64,000 bases of DNA, taken from Tannerella forsythia (GTDB lineage Bacteria; Bacteroidota; Bacteroidia; Bacteroidales; Tannerellaceae). Location of the stretch: assembly GCF_003860135.1 (NCBI RefSeq), contig NZ_RQYN01000011.1, forward strand, positions 1-64,000. The letters are read 5' to 3'. Below, in pieces: positions 8,754 to 17,508 of this stretch. The position numbers and the translations under genes are program-made. Each line of letters opens with the position of its first letter. Position 1 is the first letter of the stretch. A model generated the notes under the pieces. That model saw only the letters and a list, made by a program, of their open reading frames with translations. It did no database searches and was not told the origin of the DNA.

Positions 8754-9496
8754 AAAAAGAAGTGATGATAGCCGAAGCGCTAACGAAACAATTCGGGACG
8801 TTTACAGCCGTCGATCGTATCTCGTTCACCGTCGGCGAAGGAGAGATTTTCGGTTTTCTGGGTGCGAACGGCGCGGGCAAGACAACGGCGATGCGGATGT
8901 TGTGCGGGCTGAGTCGTCCGACATCGGGACGAGGCTTCGTCGCCGGGTTTGATATTTGCAAGCAAGCCGAAGAGGTAAAACGACACATCGGCTATATGAG
9001 CCAGCGATTTTCGTTGTACGAAGACTTGAAAGTGTGGGAAAACTTGCGGCTATTCGGCGGTATCTACGGAATGAAAGACCGCGAAATTACAGCGAAAACG
9101 GAGAGTCTCCTGCACGAACTGGGTTTTGAGAGCGAACGCAACACACTTGTCAAAGCCTTACCTTTAGGGTGGAAGCAAAAACTTTCTTTTTCTGTGGCCG
9201 TTTTTCACGAGCCGAAAGTCGTCTTCCTCGACGAACCGACGGGAGGGGTCGATCCCATTACCCGTCGCCGTTTCTGGGAATTGATTTATCAGGCGGCGGC
9301 AAAGGCTATCACGGTTTTCGTGACGACTCACTACATGGATGAAGCCGAATATTGCGATCGAGTGTCGATCATGGTGGACGGGAAAATCAGGGTGCTGGAC
9401 AGCCCGAAAAATCTGAAAAAACAATTTGATGCCTCGACGATGGACGAAGTCTTCCGTCGGCTGGCACGCGAAGCAACACGGAAAGGAGATGGATAA
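8750..9496 (+). CDS. Exporter ABC ATPase 2 (degenerate signature)
   Basis: 248 residues; corresponds to the second half of YbhF. Walker A GANGAGKTT (38-46), Q-loop YMSQRFSLY (Gln 85), Walker B VVFLDEP (157-163) and H-loop VTTHYMDEA (His 194) are intact, but the signature motif reads LPLGWKQ (137-143) in place of LSGGQ. It is the mirror image of ATPase 1, so the two probably form a heterodimer with one canonical composite site. Translationally coupled to the preceding gene, and it overlaps or abuts the permease start. Confidence 0.9.
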   Translation: MKKEVMIAEALTKQFGTFTAVDRISFTVGEGEIFGFLGANGAGKTTAMRMLCGLSRPTSGRGFVAGFDICKQAEEVKRHIGYMSQRFSLYEDLKVWENLRLFGGIYGMKDREITAKTESLLHELGFESERNTLVKALPLGWKQKLSFSVAVFHEPKVVFLDEPTGGVDPITRRRFWELIYQAAAKAITVFVTTHYMDEAEYCDRVSIMVDGKIRVLDSPKNLKKQFDASTMDEVFRRLAREATRKGDG

Positions 9497-9500
9497 AGCG

Positions 9501-10607
9501 ATGAGACAGTTTCTATCATTTGTAAAAAAAGAATGGTATCATATTATCCGAGACAGACGGACAGTGCTTATTCTGCTCGGGATTCCCGTCATGCAGATTC
9601 TGCTATTCGGCTTTGCCATCACCACGGAAGTAAAAAACGCACGCCTTGCCGTGTTCGATCCTTCGCGCGACGAGATGACACAACACATCAAGAGCCGCTT
9701 TCAGGCAAGCGAGCATTTTATCCTTACGGAAGAACTGATCTTCCCGCACGAAATAAACGATGTATTTACCCGTGGAACGGCCGACTTAGTGCTTATCTTC
9801 GGCGAAAGGTTTGCCGAAAACCTGCGTCATACGGGCGAAGCCTCCGTACAACTGATCATAGACGGCGCCGAGCCTAATCAGGCCTCGATGATGAGCGGTT
9901 ATGCTCAACAAATACTTTATATGTACCAACAGGAACTGGCCGGAGAATATTTACCTCTCTGCCGAATTACGCCGCAGGTGAAGATGCTCTATAACCCGCA
10001 GGGTAAAAGTGTCTTTTACTTTGTACCGGGAATCATGGGGATGATTTTGACACTGATCTGCGGGATGATGACGTCCATTGCCATCGTTCGGGAAAAGGAA
10101 ACAGGAACGATGGAACTGTTACTCGCTTCACCGATGAAGCCCGCGTATATTATTTTAGCCAAAATTGTGCCTTATTTCGTACTGTCGGTATTGAATCTCG
10201 CCACTATTTTGATACTGTCATTCTCCGTATTGCACGTACCGATAGCCGGAAATTTGATCTTGCTGACTGCTGTTTCGTTGCTATTTATTTTCCTTGCTCT
10301 ATCGGTAGGGCTGTTTGTTTCCTGCCTTGTCGACAATCAAACAGCAGCGATGCTGGCCTCGGGTATGGGAATGATGATGCCTGTTATGTTGCTTTCGGGT
10401 ATGATCTTTCCCGTGTCCAGTATGCCCGACGTGTTACAGTGGATCTCGGCCGCCGTGCCTGCCCGCTGGTACATTCAGGCCGTAAAGAAAATTATGATAC
10501 AAGGCGTCGGACTGCGCTTTGTACTGAAGGAAATCATCATTCTAACGGCTATGGCTTCGGTCTTCGTCGTTTTAAGCTTAAAACAATTTAAAACCCGCCT
10601 GAACTGA
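9501..10607 (+). CDS. ABC-2 type exporter permease (YbhS/YbhR-like)
   Basis: 368 residues from the ATG at 9501, which has GGAG at 9485-9488; an ATG at 9489 in the same frame would add four residues and overlap the ATPase gene. Topology is typical of ABC2_membrane: one N-terminal TM (LILLGIPVMQILLFGFAI), a large extracytoplasmic loop (about 45-170), then five TM segments, with the EKETGTMELLLASPMKP coupling motif after the second TM. It forms half of the transmembrane channel with the next gene product. Confidence 0.88.
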   Translation: MRQFLSFVKKEWYHIIRDRRTVLILLGIPVMQILLFGFAITTEVKNARLAVFDPSRDEMTQHIKSRFQASEHFILTEELIFPHEINDVFTRGTADLVLIFGERFAENLRHTGEASVQLIIDGAEPNQASMMSGYAQQILYMYQQELAGEYLPLCRITPQVKMLYNPQGKSVFYFVPGIMGMILTLICGMMTSIAIVREKETGTMELLLASPMKPAYIILAKIVPYFVLSVLNLATILILSFSVLHVPIAGNLILLTAVSLLFIFLALSVGLFVSCLVDNQTAAMLASGMGMMMPVMLLSGMIFPVSSMPDVLQWISAAVPARWYIQAVKKIMIQGVGLRFVLKEIIILTAMASVFVVLSLKQFKTRLN

Positions 10608-10614
10608 GAATATC

Positions 10615-11733
10615 ATGTTGAAATATTTGATTGAGAAAGAATATAAGCAGTTTTTCCGGAATCCTTTTCTCCCGAAATTGATTCTTGTGATGCCTCTGAC
10701 GGTGATTCTGATTATGCCATGGGCTGCCAATCAGGAGATCAAAGACATCAGACTGGCAGTGGTAGATAACGACCGAAGCTCTGTTTCGCAAAAGTTAATG
10801 GCCAAAGCAACAGCCTCCGGCTACTTTAAACTGGCAGATGTTCCGTCGACGTATTCGACAGCGATGAATGGCATCGAGTCGGGTGAGACGGATATGATCT
10901 TGGAAATTCCTTCAGGATTTGAAAAGAAGATCATCTGTGAAGGATATGGTGACGCGATGATTTCGGCTAATGCCGTCAATGGAACACAAGGGAGTTTGGG
11001 GGCTTTCTACCTGACAAACATACTGAATGACTATTCGACCGAACTAAGAGAGAAATATGGTACGCAGACGGACATCACGCTTCTACCCGTCGAAACATTC
11101 GATGTCGTGACACGATATCGCTTCAATCCTCGTCTGGACTACAAGGTCTTTATGGTGCCGGCGCTGATGGTCATGCTGCTGACGATGCTCACCGGCTTTC
11201 TTCCTGCATTAAATATTGTCGGAGAAAAAGAGGCGGGTACCATCGAGCAACTCAATGTTTCTCCTGTCAGACGGACGGTTTTTGTGGCGGCTAAGCTGAT
11301 TCCTTACTGGATGATCGGCTTCTTTGTCTTGTCGCTCTGCATGGCATTGGCCGTATGGGTATACGGCATTTTTCCGGCAGGCAATTTGTTGACGATTTAT
11401 GTTTTTGCGACGATCTATATTGCGGTCGTGTCGGGAATAGGGCTTGTGATTTCAAACTATTCCGAGACGATGCAACAAGCCATGTTCGTAATGTATTTCT
11501 TTATGATGGTGCTTATTCTGATGAGCGGTCTGTTTACTCCCATTGCTTCCATGCCGCCGTGGGCGCAAATGATTGCGGCGTTCAATCCGTTGAAATACTT
11601 TGTCGCAGTAATGCGGGCAGTCTACCTGAAAGGCAGTTCATTTACCGAACTGATACAACCGTTTTTCGTTCTGTGCGGCTTCGCAACCGTTTTCAACATC
11701 TGGGCTATCCGAAGCTATAAAAAGAACAGCTGA
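10615..11733 (+). CDS. ABC-2 type exporter permease, second subunit
   Basis: 372 residues, same architecture as the preceding permease: N-terminal TM (LPKLILVMPLTVILIMPWA), extracytoplasmic domain to about residue 175, then five TM segments. The coupling motif GEKEAGTIEQLNVSPV follows the second TM and PLKYFVAVMRAVYLKG lies near the end. It starts 7 bp after the upstream stop and is the last gene of the exporter operon. Two different permeases with two different ATPases imply an obligate heteromeric exporter. The substrate is unknown. Confidence 0.88.
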   Translation: MLKYLIEKEYKQFFRNPFLPKLILVMPLTVILIMPWAANQEIKDIRLAVVDNDRSSVSQKLMAKATASGYFKLADVPSTYSTAMNGIESGETDMILEIPSGFEKKIICEGYGDAMISANAVNGTQGSLGAFYLTNILNDYSTELREKYGTQTDITLLPVETFDVVTRYRFNPRLDYKVFMVPALMVMLLTMLTGFLPALNIVGEKEAGTIEQLNVSPVRRTVFVAAKLIPYWMIGFFVLSLCMALAVWVYGIFPAGNLLTIYVFATIYIAVVSGIGLVISNYSETMQQAMFVMYFFMMVLILMSGLFTPIASMPPWAQMIAAFNPLKYFVAVMRAVYLKGSSFTELIQPFFVLCGFATVFNIWAIRSYKKNS

Positions 11734-11805
11734 AAAGAGCTATTGATTTGTTGTTATATCCATTTATGTGTCAATGTATATACCTGCCGGATTTCCCAGC
11801 AGGCA

Positions 11806-14289
11806 TCATTCTTTCATTTCTTCGATTGTTCGGAGGAGCAGGCCGGTTTGTTCCCGTACTGATGGTGTTTGGGGCAGTCCCTTCTTGATGCGCAGGCCGT
11901 TTTCGAGGACTTCGAGAATGAGCTTCCGTGTCCTCATATCTCCGCTGAGGTAAGGTTTTTCCTCTCGAAACGGATGCAGGGCTTTCTCAACCAGTATTGC
12001 ATCGTCGAGCGACATGGCCCATTCGTAGCCCCGGCGGAGGAGGGCAGCCTGCTCCGGATTGCTGTCTTCTTTAAAAGGATAATATATCAGGTAGCCTATC
12101 AACTGTGGCAGATACTTTGCCATCCGATGACGAATGACGACCGGAAGCAAGCCGATCAGCTGATCGGCCGTAAGTTCTTCGGGTCCGGCTTGCATGAGGA
12201 AGCGTTTGGCACGTTCGGGTGCGGTTTGGGCGATGCCGTTCAGCGCCGCGTTTCGGACTGAGGCCGAATGCGTCTCCAAACCCTTTTCGAAGAGGGGCAG
12301 ATAGCGTTTGTCGCGCGTACCGGCCAGCGTCCACATCGCGGCCGACCTGACGAGGTTCTTCGGATCGGACCGTGCGATTTTGGCTACGGCGTCCAGCTCC
12401 TTCCGGCTGAGCTGCTCGACCGGAAGTTCCGACAGCGCTTTAATTCGCAGATGATAACAGGGGTCATGCGCGGCGGCAAGCAGGAGGTGTTTATCGGCAT
12501 GCTCTACGGCAAAGGCAAGAGCTTGGTATCTGCTTTTAAAGTCCTTTGCATAACGGTACTGGAAGCGGTATTCTGCGGAGCTTTTCCCGTTTCTTTCCTC
12601 CTTCAGGATGATTCCTCTCGGATCGATGTCGGTGAGCGAAGGCTGCTCCCCGGTAGCGAAAGTGAAGATGTTTTCTTTCCTTGCCGATACCCATACACTG
12701 TGGCGCTGGCGCCGGTGGCCGTGGTAGAGGTCTATTTCGAGCGGAAACTCGAAGAGGAGGCTGCTGTCCTGCATCTGACGGATGTGCAGGGAAAGGCTTC
12801 GGTTTTCGGCATCGTATCGGGTCGATGCTTCTACTACAGGATGCCCGTTGCCGAAAAACCACTGATTGAAAAACCGACTGAGGTCTTTCCCGCTCAGCTC
12901 CTCGAAAGCGAGGCGGAGGTCGTGGGCTTCGGCGGTGCCGAACTCGTGCCGGCGGAGAAAAAGCCCGACCGACTCGAAAAAGGCTTCGTCGCCCAAATAA
13001 TTGCGGAGCATGTGCAGCACAGCTCCCGCTTTGTTGTAGGAAACCTTGTCGAACATATCCTCCCGGTCTTCGTAGCCGAAGCGTACGGCTTGTTTGTTGA
13101 AATCTTCCGGACGAATAAGATATTCATATACTCTTTCCATGAGATGAAAATCGGCATCATCACGTCCGTGCTTGTGTTCGATCCATAGATATTCGGCATA
13201 GTTGGCAAAGGCTTCGTTGACGATGAGATTTGCCCAGCTCTCGGCCGTTACCAGATTGCCGAACCAGTGGTGAGCCGCTTCGTGGGCGATGACAAACTCC
13301 CAATAATTGTTGTCGGCCAACACATCGGCTTTTTGCATAGCCGATTCGGAATGAACTACGGCGGTGGTATTTTCCATGCCACCGGCGACGAAATCGCGAA
13401 CCACGATTTGAGCGTACTTCTCCCACGGGAAGTCGTAGCGGAAGGTCTGCGAGAAAAACTCGATTATCTGCGAGGTAAGGCCGAAGACCTCTTTAGCGAG
13501 GGCTTCGCCATCTTTTTCCACGTAATAGTCGATGGGCACCTTGCCCCGCCAAGGGGTGTCGCTGACGACGGAAAACTCGCCCGCCGCCACGAAAAAGAGA
13601 TAGGGAGCGTGCGGATGTTTCATCGTCCAATGGTCGGTACGGGTGCCGTCATCGTGTTGTTCGGAGGCTTGCAGCAAGCCGTTCGAGAGGGTACGGTAAC
13701 GGTCGGGCACGGTGATGTAAATCTCCTGCGTGCTTTTCTGGTTGGGCTTATCGATGGTCGGAAACCAGCAGGAGGCATACTCTGTCTGTCCTTGCGTCCA
13801 GACCTGCGTGGGGCGTTCGGGATCGTCTCCGTCGGGGTCGATAAAATAAAGCCCTTTAGTGTCGACAAAGCTGCGTTTGCCTTTGTCGGCGACCTCTTCG
13901 GGTTGTGCCGTGTAGCGGATGTAAACGGTATACTCTTCGTCGCGGCGGTAGGTTCTGTCGAGCTGAATTTCCAGCGAGTCGTTCCGGTACAAATAGTGGA
14001 GCGGTTTCGGTTCGCCCTCCTGAACAATACCCACCTCGTGTATCCGCATTGCTTTGGCATCGAGCGTCAGGCGGTCGGTGGGATAGAAGTGCGGAGCAGC
14101 CGTGATCCGGGCTTCGCCGTCCATCGTCCGCTTGCTGAAATCGAACCCGACTTTCAGACACGTATGTATCAGCCGGGTCTGCTTTTCGGGCGTATGCCGG
14201 TAAAGGTCGCTTCTACCCGAAGTCTCGGTTTGTGCCACCAACGACAACCCGAATAGAAACAAGAGAAAGCATGCAAAACTTTTTTTCAT
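11806..14289 (-). CDS. M1-family zinc aminopeptidase
   Basis: 827 residues from the ATG at 14289, which opens a Sec signal (MKKSFACFLLFLFGLSLVAQ). A longer frame extends 81 codons upstream but would run through the -7 box. The M1 exopeptidase motif GGMEN (303-307) and zinc site HEAAH (336-340) with Glu 359 (VNEAF) are intact. The C-terminal third is helical repeat (HEAT-like). M1 enzymes remove N-terminal residues from peptides; here in the periplasm or on the surface, fitting an asaccharolytic peptide-feeding lifestyle (inference). It is convergent with the exporter operon. Confidence 0.92.
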   Translation of the reverse strand: MKKSFACFLLFLFGLSLVAQTETSGRSDLYRHTPEKQTRLIHTCLKVGFDFSKRTMDGEARITAAPHFYPTDRLTLDAKAMRIHEVGIVQEGEPKPLHYLYRNDSLEIQLDRTYRRDEEYTVYIRYTAQPEEVADKGKRSFVDTKGLYFIDPDGDDPERPTQVWTQGQTEYASCWFPTIDKPNQKSTQEIYITVPDRYRTLSNGLLQASEQHDDGTRTDHWTMKHPHAPYLFFVAAGEFSVVSDTPWRGKVPIDYYVEKDGEALAKEVFGLTSQIIEFFSQTFRYDFPWEKYAQIVVRDFVAGGMENTTAVVHSESAMQKADVLADNNYWEFVIAHEAAHHWFGNLVTAESWANLIVNEAFANYAEYLWIEHKHGRDDADFHLMERVYEYLIRPEDFNKQAVRFGYEDREDMFDKVSYNKAGAVLHMLRNYLGDEAFFESVGLFLRRHEFGTAEAHDLRLAFEELSGKDLSRFFNQWFFGNGHPVVEASTRYDAENRSLSLHIRQMQDSSLLFEFPLEIDLYHGHRRQRHSVWVSARKENIFTFATGEQPSLTDIDPRGIILKEERNGKSSAEYRFQYRYAKDFKSRYQALAFAVEHADKHLLLAAAHDPCYHLRIKALSELPVEQLSRKELDAVAKIARSDPKNLVRSAAMWTLAGTRDKRYLPLFEKGLETHSASVRNAALNGIAQTAPERAKRFLMQAGPEELTADQLIGLLPVVIRHRMAKYLPQLIGYLIYYPFKEDSNPEQAALLRRGYEWAMSLDDAILVEKALHPFREEKPYLSGDMRTRKLILEVLENGLRIKKGLPQTPSVREQTGLLLRTIEEMKE

Positions 14290-14293
14290 GTTA

Positions 14294-14301
14294 CAAAGGT
14301 A
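14294..14301 (-). promoter_or_regulatory. -7 box for M1 aminopeptidase
   Basis: TACCTTTG on the minus strand, only 4 bp upstream of the ATG at 14289; the transcript may have a very short leader or none. Confidence 0.6.
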
Positions 14302-14465
14302 GTAAAATAGTAGATACGTGATGAAAAAGGTGTTGGGCGTTAGGGTAGATACACAATGACTTTTGTAAGTAAGCGAGGACAAAGCCGAATTTATTTGGGC
14401 TATGCCGAGCGTGAGCAAATTGTTAGGATAAAATTGCACCTCTACGGGATTTATGAAAAAAGGAT

Positions 14466-14473
14466 TACCTTTG
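14466..14473 (+). promoter_or_regulatory. -7 box for DUF4180 gene
   Basis: TACCTTTG within a segment (14457-14475) closely resembling the duplicated promoter blocks at 14956 and 16151. Confidence 0.6.
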
Positions 14474-14503
14474 TTTTTTGGGAAAACAGAAAGTGAAACA
14501 ACG

Positions 14504-14863
14504 ATGAGATTCGATACACACCATACAGGCAATACAAAAATTGCAGAAATTCATTCGGACGGTTTAATAATCGGCAATATCGAGGATGCATTAAACGTAT
14601 TGGGCGATGCCTATTATCAGGGATACGATGGGATAATACTCTACGAAAGAAATATAACTCCCGATTTTTTCGACCTCAAAACAAGGATAGCGGGCGAGAT
14701 TCTTCAAAAATTCTCGAATTACCGGATGCGGCTTGTCATTATCGGTGATTTTTCAAAGTACAAAAGCCAAAGCTTAACAAACTTCATTTCTGAAAGTAAC
14801 AAAGGTAAACAAGTAAACTTTGTAGCTTCTTTATCGGAAGCTTTAGGTCGATTAAGGTATTAA
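14504..14863 (+). CDS. DUF4180-like small protein
   Basis: 119 residues from the ATG at 14504; the 17 extra codons of the open frame lie over the promoter. It resembles the DUF4180 family: IAEIHSDGLIIGNIEDALNVLGDAYYQGYDGIILYERNI, then FFDLKTRIAGEILQKFSNYRMRLVIIGDF and a C-terminal segment with NKGKQVNFVASLSEAL. The pattern is similar to STAS-like alpha/beta folds. Function is unknown. First of a run of small AT-rich accessory genes. Confidence 0.7.
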   Translation: MRFDTHHTGNTKIAEIHSDGLIIGNIEDALNVLGDAYYQGYDGIILYERNITPDFFDLKTRIAGEILQKFSNYRMRLVIIGDFSKYKSQSLTNFISESNKGKQVNFVASLSEALGRLRY

Positions 14864-14955
14864 TGTATCCAATGTAAAAGCATTATGTGCAAGGATTATA
14901 GACGCATAGCAATTTCTTGTAGTAAAAGGACATAAACCGCAAATTTTGCTATGGA

Positions 14956-14982
14956 AAAAAGATTACCTTTGTTTTATGGAAA
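14956..14982 (+). repeat. 27-nt promoter/start block, copy A
   Basis: Identical over 27 nt to 16151-16177. It contains the run of A, the -7 box TACCTTTG (14964-14971) and the ATG of tag with its second codon (ATGGAAA). Confidence 0.85.
14964..14971 (+). promoter_or_regulatory. -7 box for tag
   Basis: TACCTTTG only 4 bp before the ATG at 14976, so transcription would start at or next to the start codon (apparently leaderless). Confidence 0.6.
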
Positions 14983-15554
14983 TAAAAAATAAAGAAAACA
15001 TCAAACGTTGCGATTGGGCAACAAGGCATCCGGCAGAACAAGCCTACCACGACAAACAATGGGGAATTCCTGTTTACGACGACAGAGAGTTGTTCAAGAT
15101 GTTGATATTGGAAGGTATGCAGGCGGGGCTAAGCTGGGTAACCGTGCTAAACAAAATGGAGGCGTTTTGCGAAGCCTTCGACGATTTTCGTCCTGAGATT
15201 GTCGTCAATTATGACGAGCAAAAAGAAACTGAACTGATGCAAAACGAAGGAATTATTCGCAATCGCTTAAAAATAAAATCAGTTTCGGTCAATGCAAAGG
15301 CATACTTCAGGGTCTGTGAGGAGTTCGGTTCGTTCGGCAATTATCTGTGGGGATTTGTCAATCACCGACCCATTGTCAATTCGTGGAAGGAAATAGATGA
15401 AGTGCCGGCAAAAACGGAGCTTTCGGACAAGATAAGCAAGGATTTGAAGAAAAGAGGTTTTAAGTTTGTAGGTTCGACCATTGTATATGCCTTTATGCAA
15501 GCCGTCGGAATGGTCAACGACCATCTGATCGACTGTGATTTTCGCAACATATAA
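14976..15554 (+). CDS. tag: DNA-3-methyladenine glycosylase I
   Basis: 192 residues. It removes 3-methyladenine from alkylated DNA, opening base-excision repair. Family hallmarks are present: KRCDWATRHPAEQAYHDKQWG near the N-terminus with the first Cys/His zinc ligands, LILEGMQAGLSWVTVLNKMEAF in the helix-hairpin-helix region, and C-terminal VGMVNDHLIDCDF with the second His/Cys ligands. Length is normal. It lies between DUF4180 and DUF6194-like genes. Confidence 0.92.
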   Translation: MEIKNKENIKRCDWATRHPAEQAYHDKQWGIPVYDDRELFKMLILEGMQAGLSWVTVLNKMEAFCEAFDDFRPEIVVNYDEQKETELMQNEGIIRNRLKIKSVSVNAKAYFRVCEEFGSFGNYLWGFVNHRPIVNSWKEIDEVPAKTELSDKISKDLKKRGFKFVGSTIVYAFMQAVGMVNDHLIDCDFRNI

Positions 15555-15576
15555 AAAGGGAAAATAAACAGATTCT

Positions 15577-16026
15577 ATGAAACTCGATGAGATAATAAAA
15601 TACTGTCAGGACAATTTAGAAGGAATAATTGTTGTGGACAGTTGGGGAGAAAGAGGGATATTCTATAACCCCGACAATAAACTTAAACGAGGTATCTATA
15701 TGCTGACAATCAAAGAAAAAGATGGTGATAATGATGCCGGTTCTAATTTGAATAGAGAAGGTGTTTTTCGTCTGAACATTGGTCTTAGAAGAAGTACTTT
15801 TATCCATTTATTTGGCAAAGTACCCAAGCGTCCGGCCAAAGGCTGTACAGTAACAATGGAATATGACTTTGCCGAAATTGATAAAATCATACCTCATCCC
15901 ATTTATGCGTGGATGTCTTGGATATGTTGTCTAAACCCGGGAGCAAAAACCTTTGAACAATTAAAACCATTTATACAAGAAGCATACGAGTACGCAAAAG
16001 AAAAATATGCCAAAAAGAAGGTATGA
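15577..16026 (+). CDS. DUF6194-like protein
   Basis: 149 residues, cytoplasmic. The pattern FRLNIGLRRSTFIHLFG, then KRPAKGCTVTMEYDFAEIDKIIPHPIYAWMSW and a helical tail matches a family I recall as DUF6194. The invariant-looking PHPIYAWMSW is the best landmark. Biochemical role unknown. It starts 22 bp after tag and is probably co-transcribed with it. Confidence 0.65.
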   Translation: MKLDEIIKYCQDNLEGIIVVDSWGERGIFYNPDNKLKRGIYMLTIKEKDGDNDAGSNLNREGVFRLNIGLRRSTFIHLFGKVPKRPAKGCTVTMEYDFAEIDKIIPHPIYAWMSWICCLNPGAKTFEQLKPFIQEAYEYAKEKYAKKKV

Positions 16027-16150
16027 GATTAATAAAAGCATTTTGCTTTCCTTACTGAAACACACAACAAAACAACGATATATGAGCATAATATGAGGAG
16101 CATAAATAAAGCAGATACGTAATTCATTGTGTATATACTCGATCTATGTG

Positions 16151-16177
16151 AAAAAGATTACCTTTGTTTTATGGAAA
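16151..16177 (+). repeat. 27-nt promoter/start block, copy B
   Basis: Exact copy of 14956-14982; contains the -7 box (16159-16166) and the ATG of the Crp-like gene at 16171. Confidence 0.85.
16159..16166 (+). promoter_or_regulatory. -7 box for Crp-like gene
   Basis: TACCTTTG ending 4 bp before the ATG, as in tag. Confidence 0.6.
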
Positions 16178-16746
16178 ATAAAATGCAAAAGTTTATCAAC
16201 CACATACAATCAACCGTTCCCGACCGCCGGATAGAGAAATCGGATTTGGAGGAGTTTTGCATATCTAAATCTCTGAAGAAAGGCGATCTACTGCTGTCAA
16301 TGGGAACTGTTTGCAGACATTATTATTATGTAAATCGTGGTGTGTTAAAAGTTTATTATTTCAATGATGCGGCTGAAGAACGCACCGGTTGGATAGCATT
16401 CGAGGACTATTTTTTTAGCGAATTGGAGAGCTTTACGCGTGGGACGCCTTCGCGATATGAGATTGTCGCCACCGAAGCCACCGAAATTCTGCAAATCCAT
16501 AAAAATCATATAGATTTACTGATTGAAAGACACGATTGGTTTTCTAAATTCCTGTTCTATAATCAACAAGAAACGATTCTGAATTTGACAAAAGTAATAG
16601 AACTGTTCCAGAACCACTCCGTCAAAGACCGCTACGAAGAACTTTTCAAATACCCCGATTTCATCAAGAAAGTAAAGCAAAAAGACCTTGCTTCGATGCT
16701 CGGAATGAGTAAATATTCGATTAGTAGAGTGAAGTCTCACAAATAA
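16171..16746 (+). CDS. Crp/Fnr-family regulator
   Basis: 191 residues. The cyclic-nucleotide-binding-like beta-roll occupies about residues 15-125 (SLKKGDLLLSMGTVCRHYYYVNRGVLKVYY..EERTGWIAFEDYFFSELESF), followed by a dimer helix and a short winged helix ending KDLASMLGMSKYSISRVKSHK. It lacks the RxS phosphate-binding cassette of true cAMP receptors, as usual in Bacteroidetes members. It may regulate the surrounding small genes, two of which share a promoter block with it; autoregulation is possible but not shown. Confidence 0.85.
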   Translation: MENKMQKFINHIQSTVPDRRIEKSDLEEFCISKSLKKGDLLLSMGTVCRHYYYVNRGVLKVYYFNDAAEERTGWIAFEDYFFSELESFTRGTPSRYEIVATEATEILQIHKNHIDLLIERHDWFSKFLFYNQQETILNLTKVIELFQNHSVKDRYEELFKYPDFIKKVKQKDLASMLGMSKYSISRVKSHK

Positions 16747-16784
16747 ACTTGCCTTTTCGCAACTTTTTTATTATTAGAAACTTT

Positions 16785-16792
16785 TACTTTTG
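16785..16792 (+). promoter_or_regulatory. -7 box for ATC-hydrolase-like gene
   Basis: TACTTTTG, 23 bp upstream of the ATG at 16816. Confidence 0.55.
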
Positions 16793-16815
16793 CATTCTAA
16801 TTTTAAAGTGAATAT

Positions 16816-17508
16816 ATGGAAAGCAAAAGTATTTATTATGAGGGTTACAGCCTCTCGCCTTTGGATGTCTTCGAATGGATAAAAAACGGGGCGTTTGAAT
16901 ATATAAAAGCTAAAAACGAACTGGGAGAAACTCTCTTTGAAGAGTGTAGAGTGATTTTCGAGAAGCGTTTTGCCGTTAATTTCCCCAAAGTAGAATCACT
17001 CATAAAGAATGATTTGGATCGTGGACATGTTTCGTTTGTACTTTTGGTCGCTTCGCTCTATGAAGCCTTTTTAGAAATCGGATTTTCCGACAAAACCGCC
17101 CTGCTGTGGACAGAAGAGAGCATCAACGCTCCCACCTATTCTTTCGTGGCTGAGGGAACGGAACAAATGCTCGACACTGCCTCGAATCCCTTCGAAGCAT
17201 TGGTAGCATCTTCAAAAATGAGGGAACAAAGCTACTTTGGCGACAGTTTTGACTTTGAACGCCCCATTGATGATGATTTCGGCTATGTTTTACACATCAA
17301 AAAGTGCCTTTTTCATGAAACCTTAAAACATCTCAACAAAACGGAACTTCAGCCCCTCATTTGCCGAATCGATTTGGGCTGGATCAACGGCATAAAACCC
17401 CCAAAGCATGGCTTACGATTTGTTCGCCCCGTTACCTTCGCTTCCGGAACTACCTGCCAAATGTGGTTTGTGAAAGAAGATTTGACCATACCCAACATAG
17501 TCCAATGA
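16816..17508 (+). CDS. L-2-amino-thiazoline-4-carboxylate hydrolase-like protein
   Basis: 230 residues, no signal. It resembles the ATC hydrolase family, known from conversion of aminothiazoline carboxylate to carbamoyl-cysteine; most members have unproved substrates. Visible landmarks are YVLHIKKCLFHETLKHLN with a conserved Cys, and the C-terminal LRFVRPVTFASGTTCQMWFVK, where the Cys and aromatic residues fit the family end. It has its own -7 box and closes the accessory gene run. Confidence 0.55.
   Translation: MESKSIYYEGYSLSPLDVFEWIKNGAFEYIKAKNELGETLFEECRVIFEKRFAVNFPKVESLIKNDLDRGHVSFVLLVASLYEAFLEIGFSDKTALLWTEESINAPTYSFVAEGTEQMLDTASNPFEALVASSKMREQSYFGDSFDFERPIDDDFGYVLHIKKCLFHETLKHLNKTELQPLICRIDLGWINGIKPPKHGLRFVRPVTFASGTTCQMWFVKEDLTIPNIVQ

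Noticed and set aside
12268-14256. Two long plus-strand open frames (306 and 329 codons) over the M1 aminopeptidase
   Set aside because: They lie antisense to a gene with intact zinc and exopeptidase motifs; their translations show no domain pattern.
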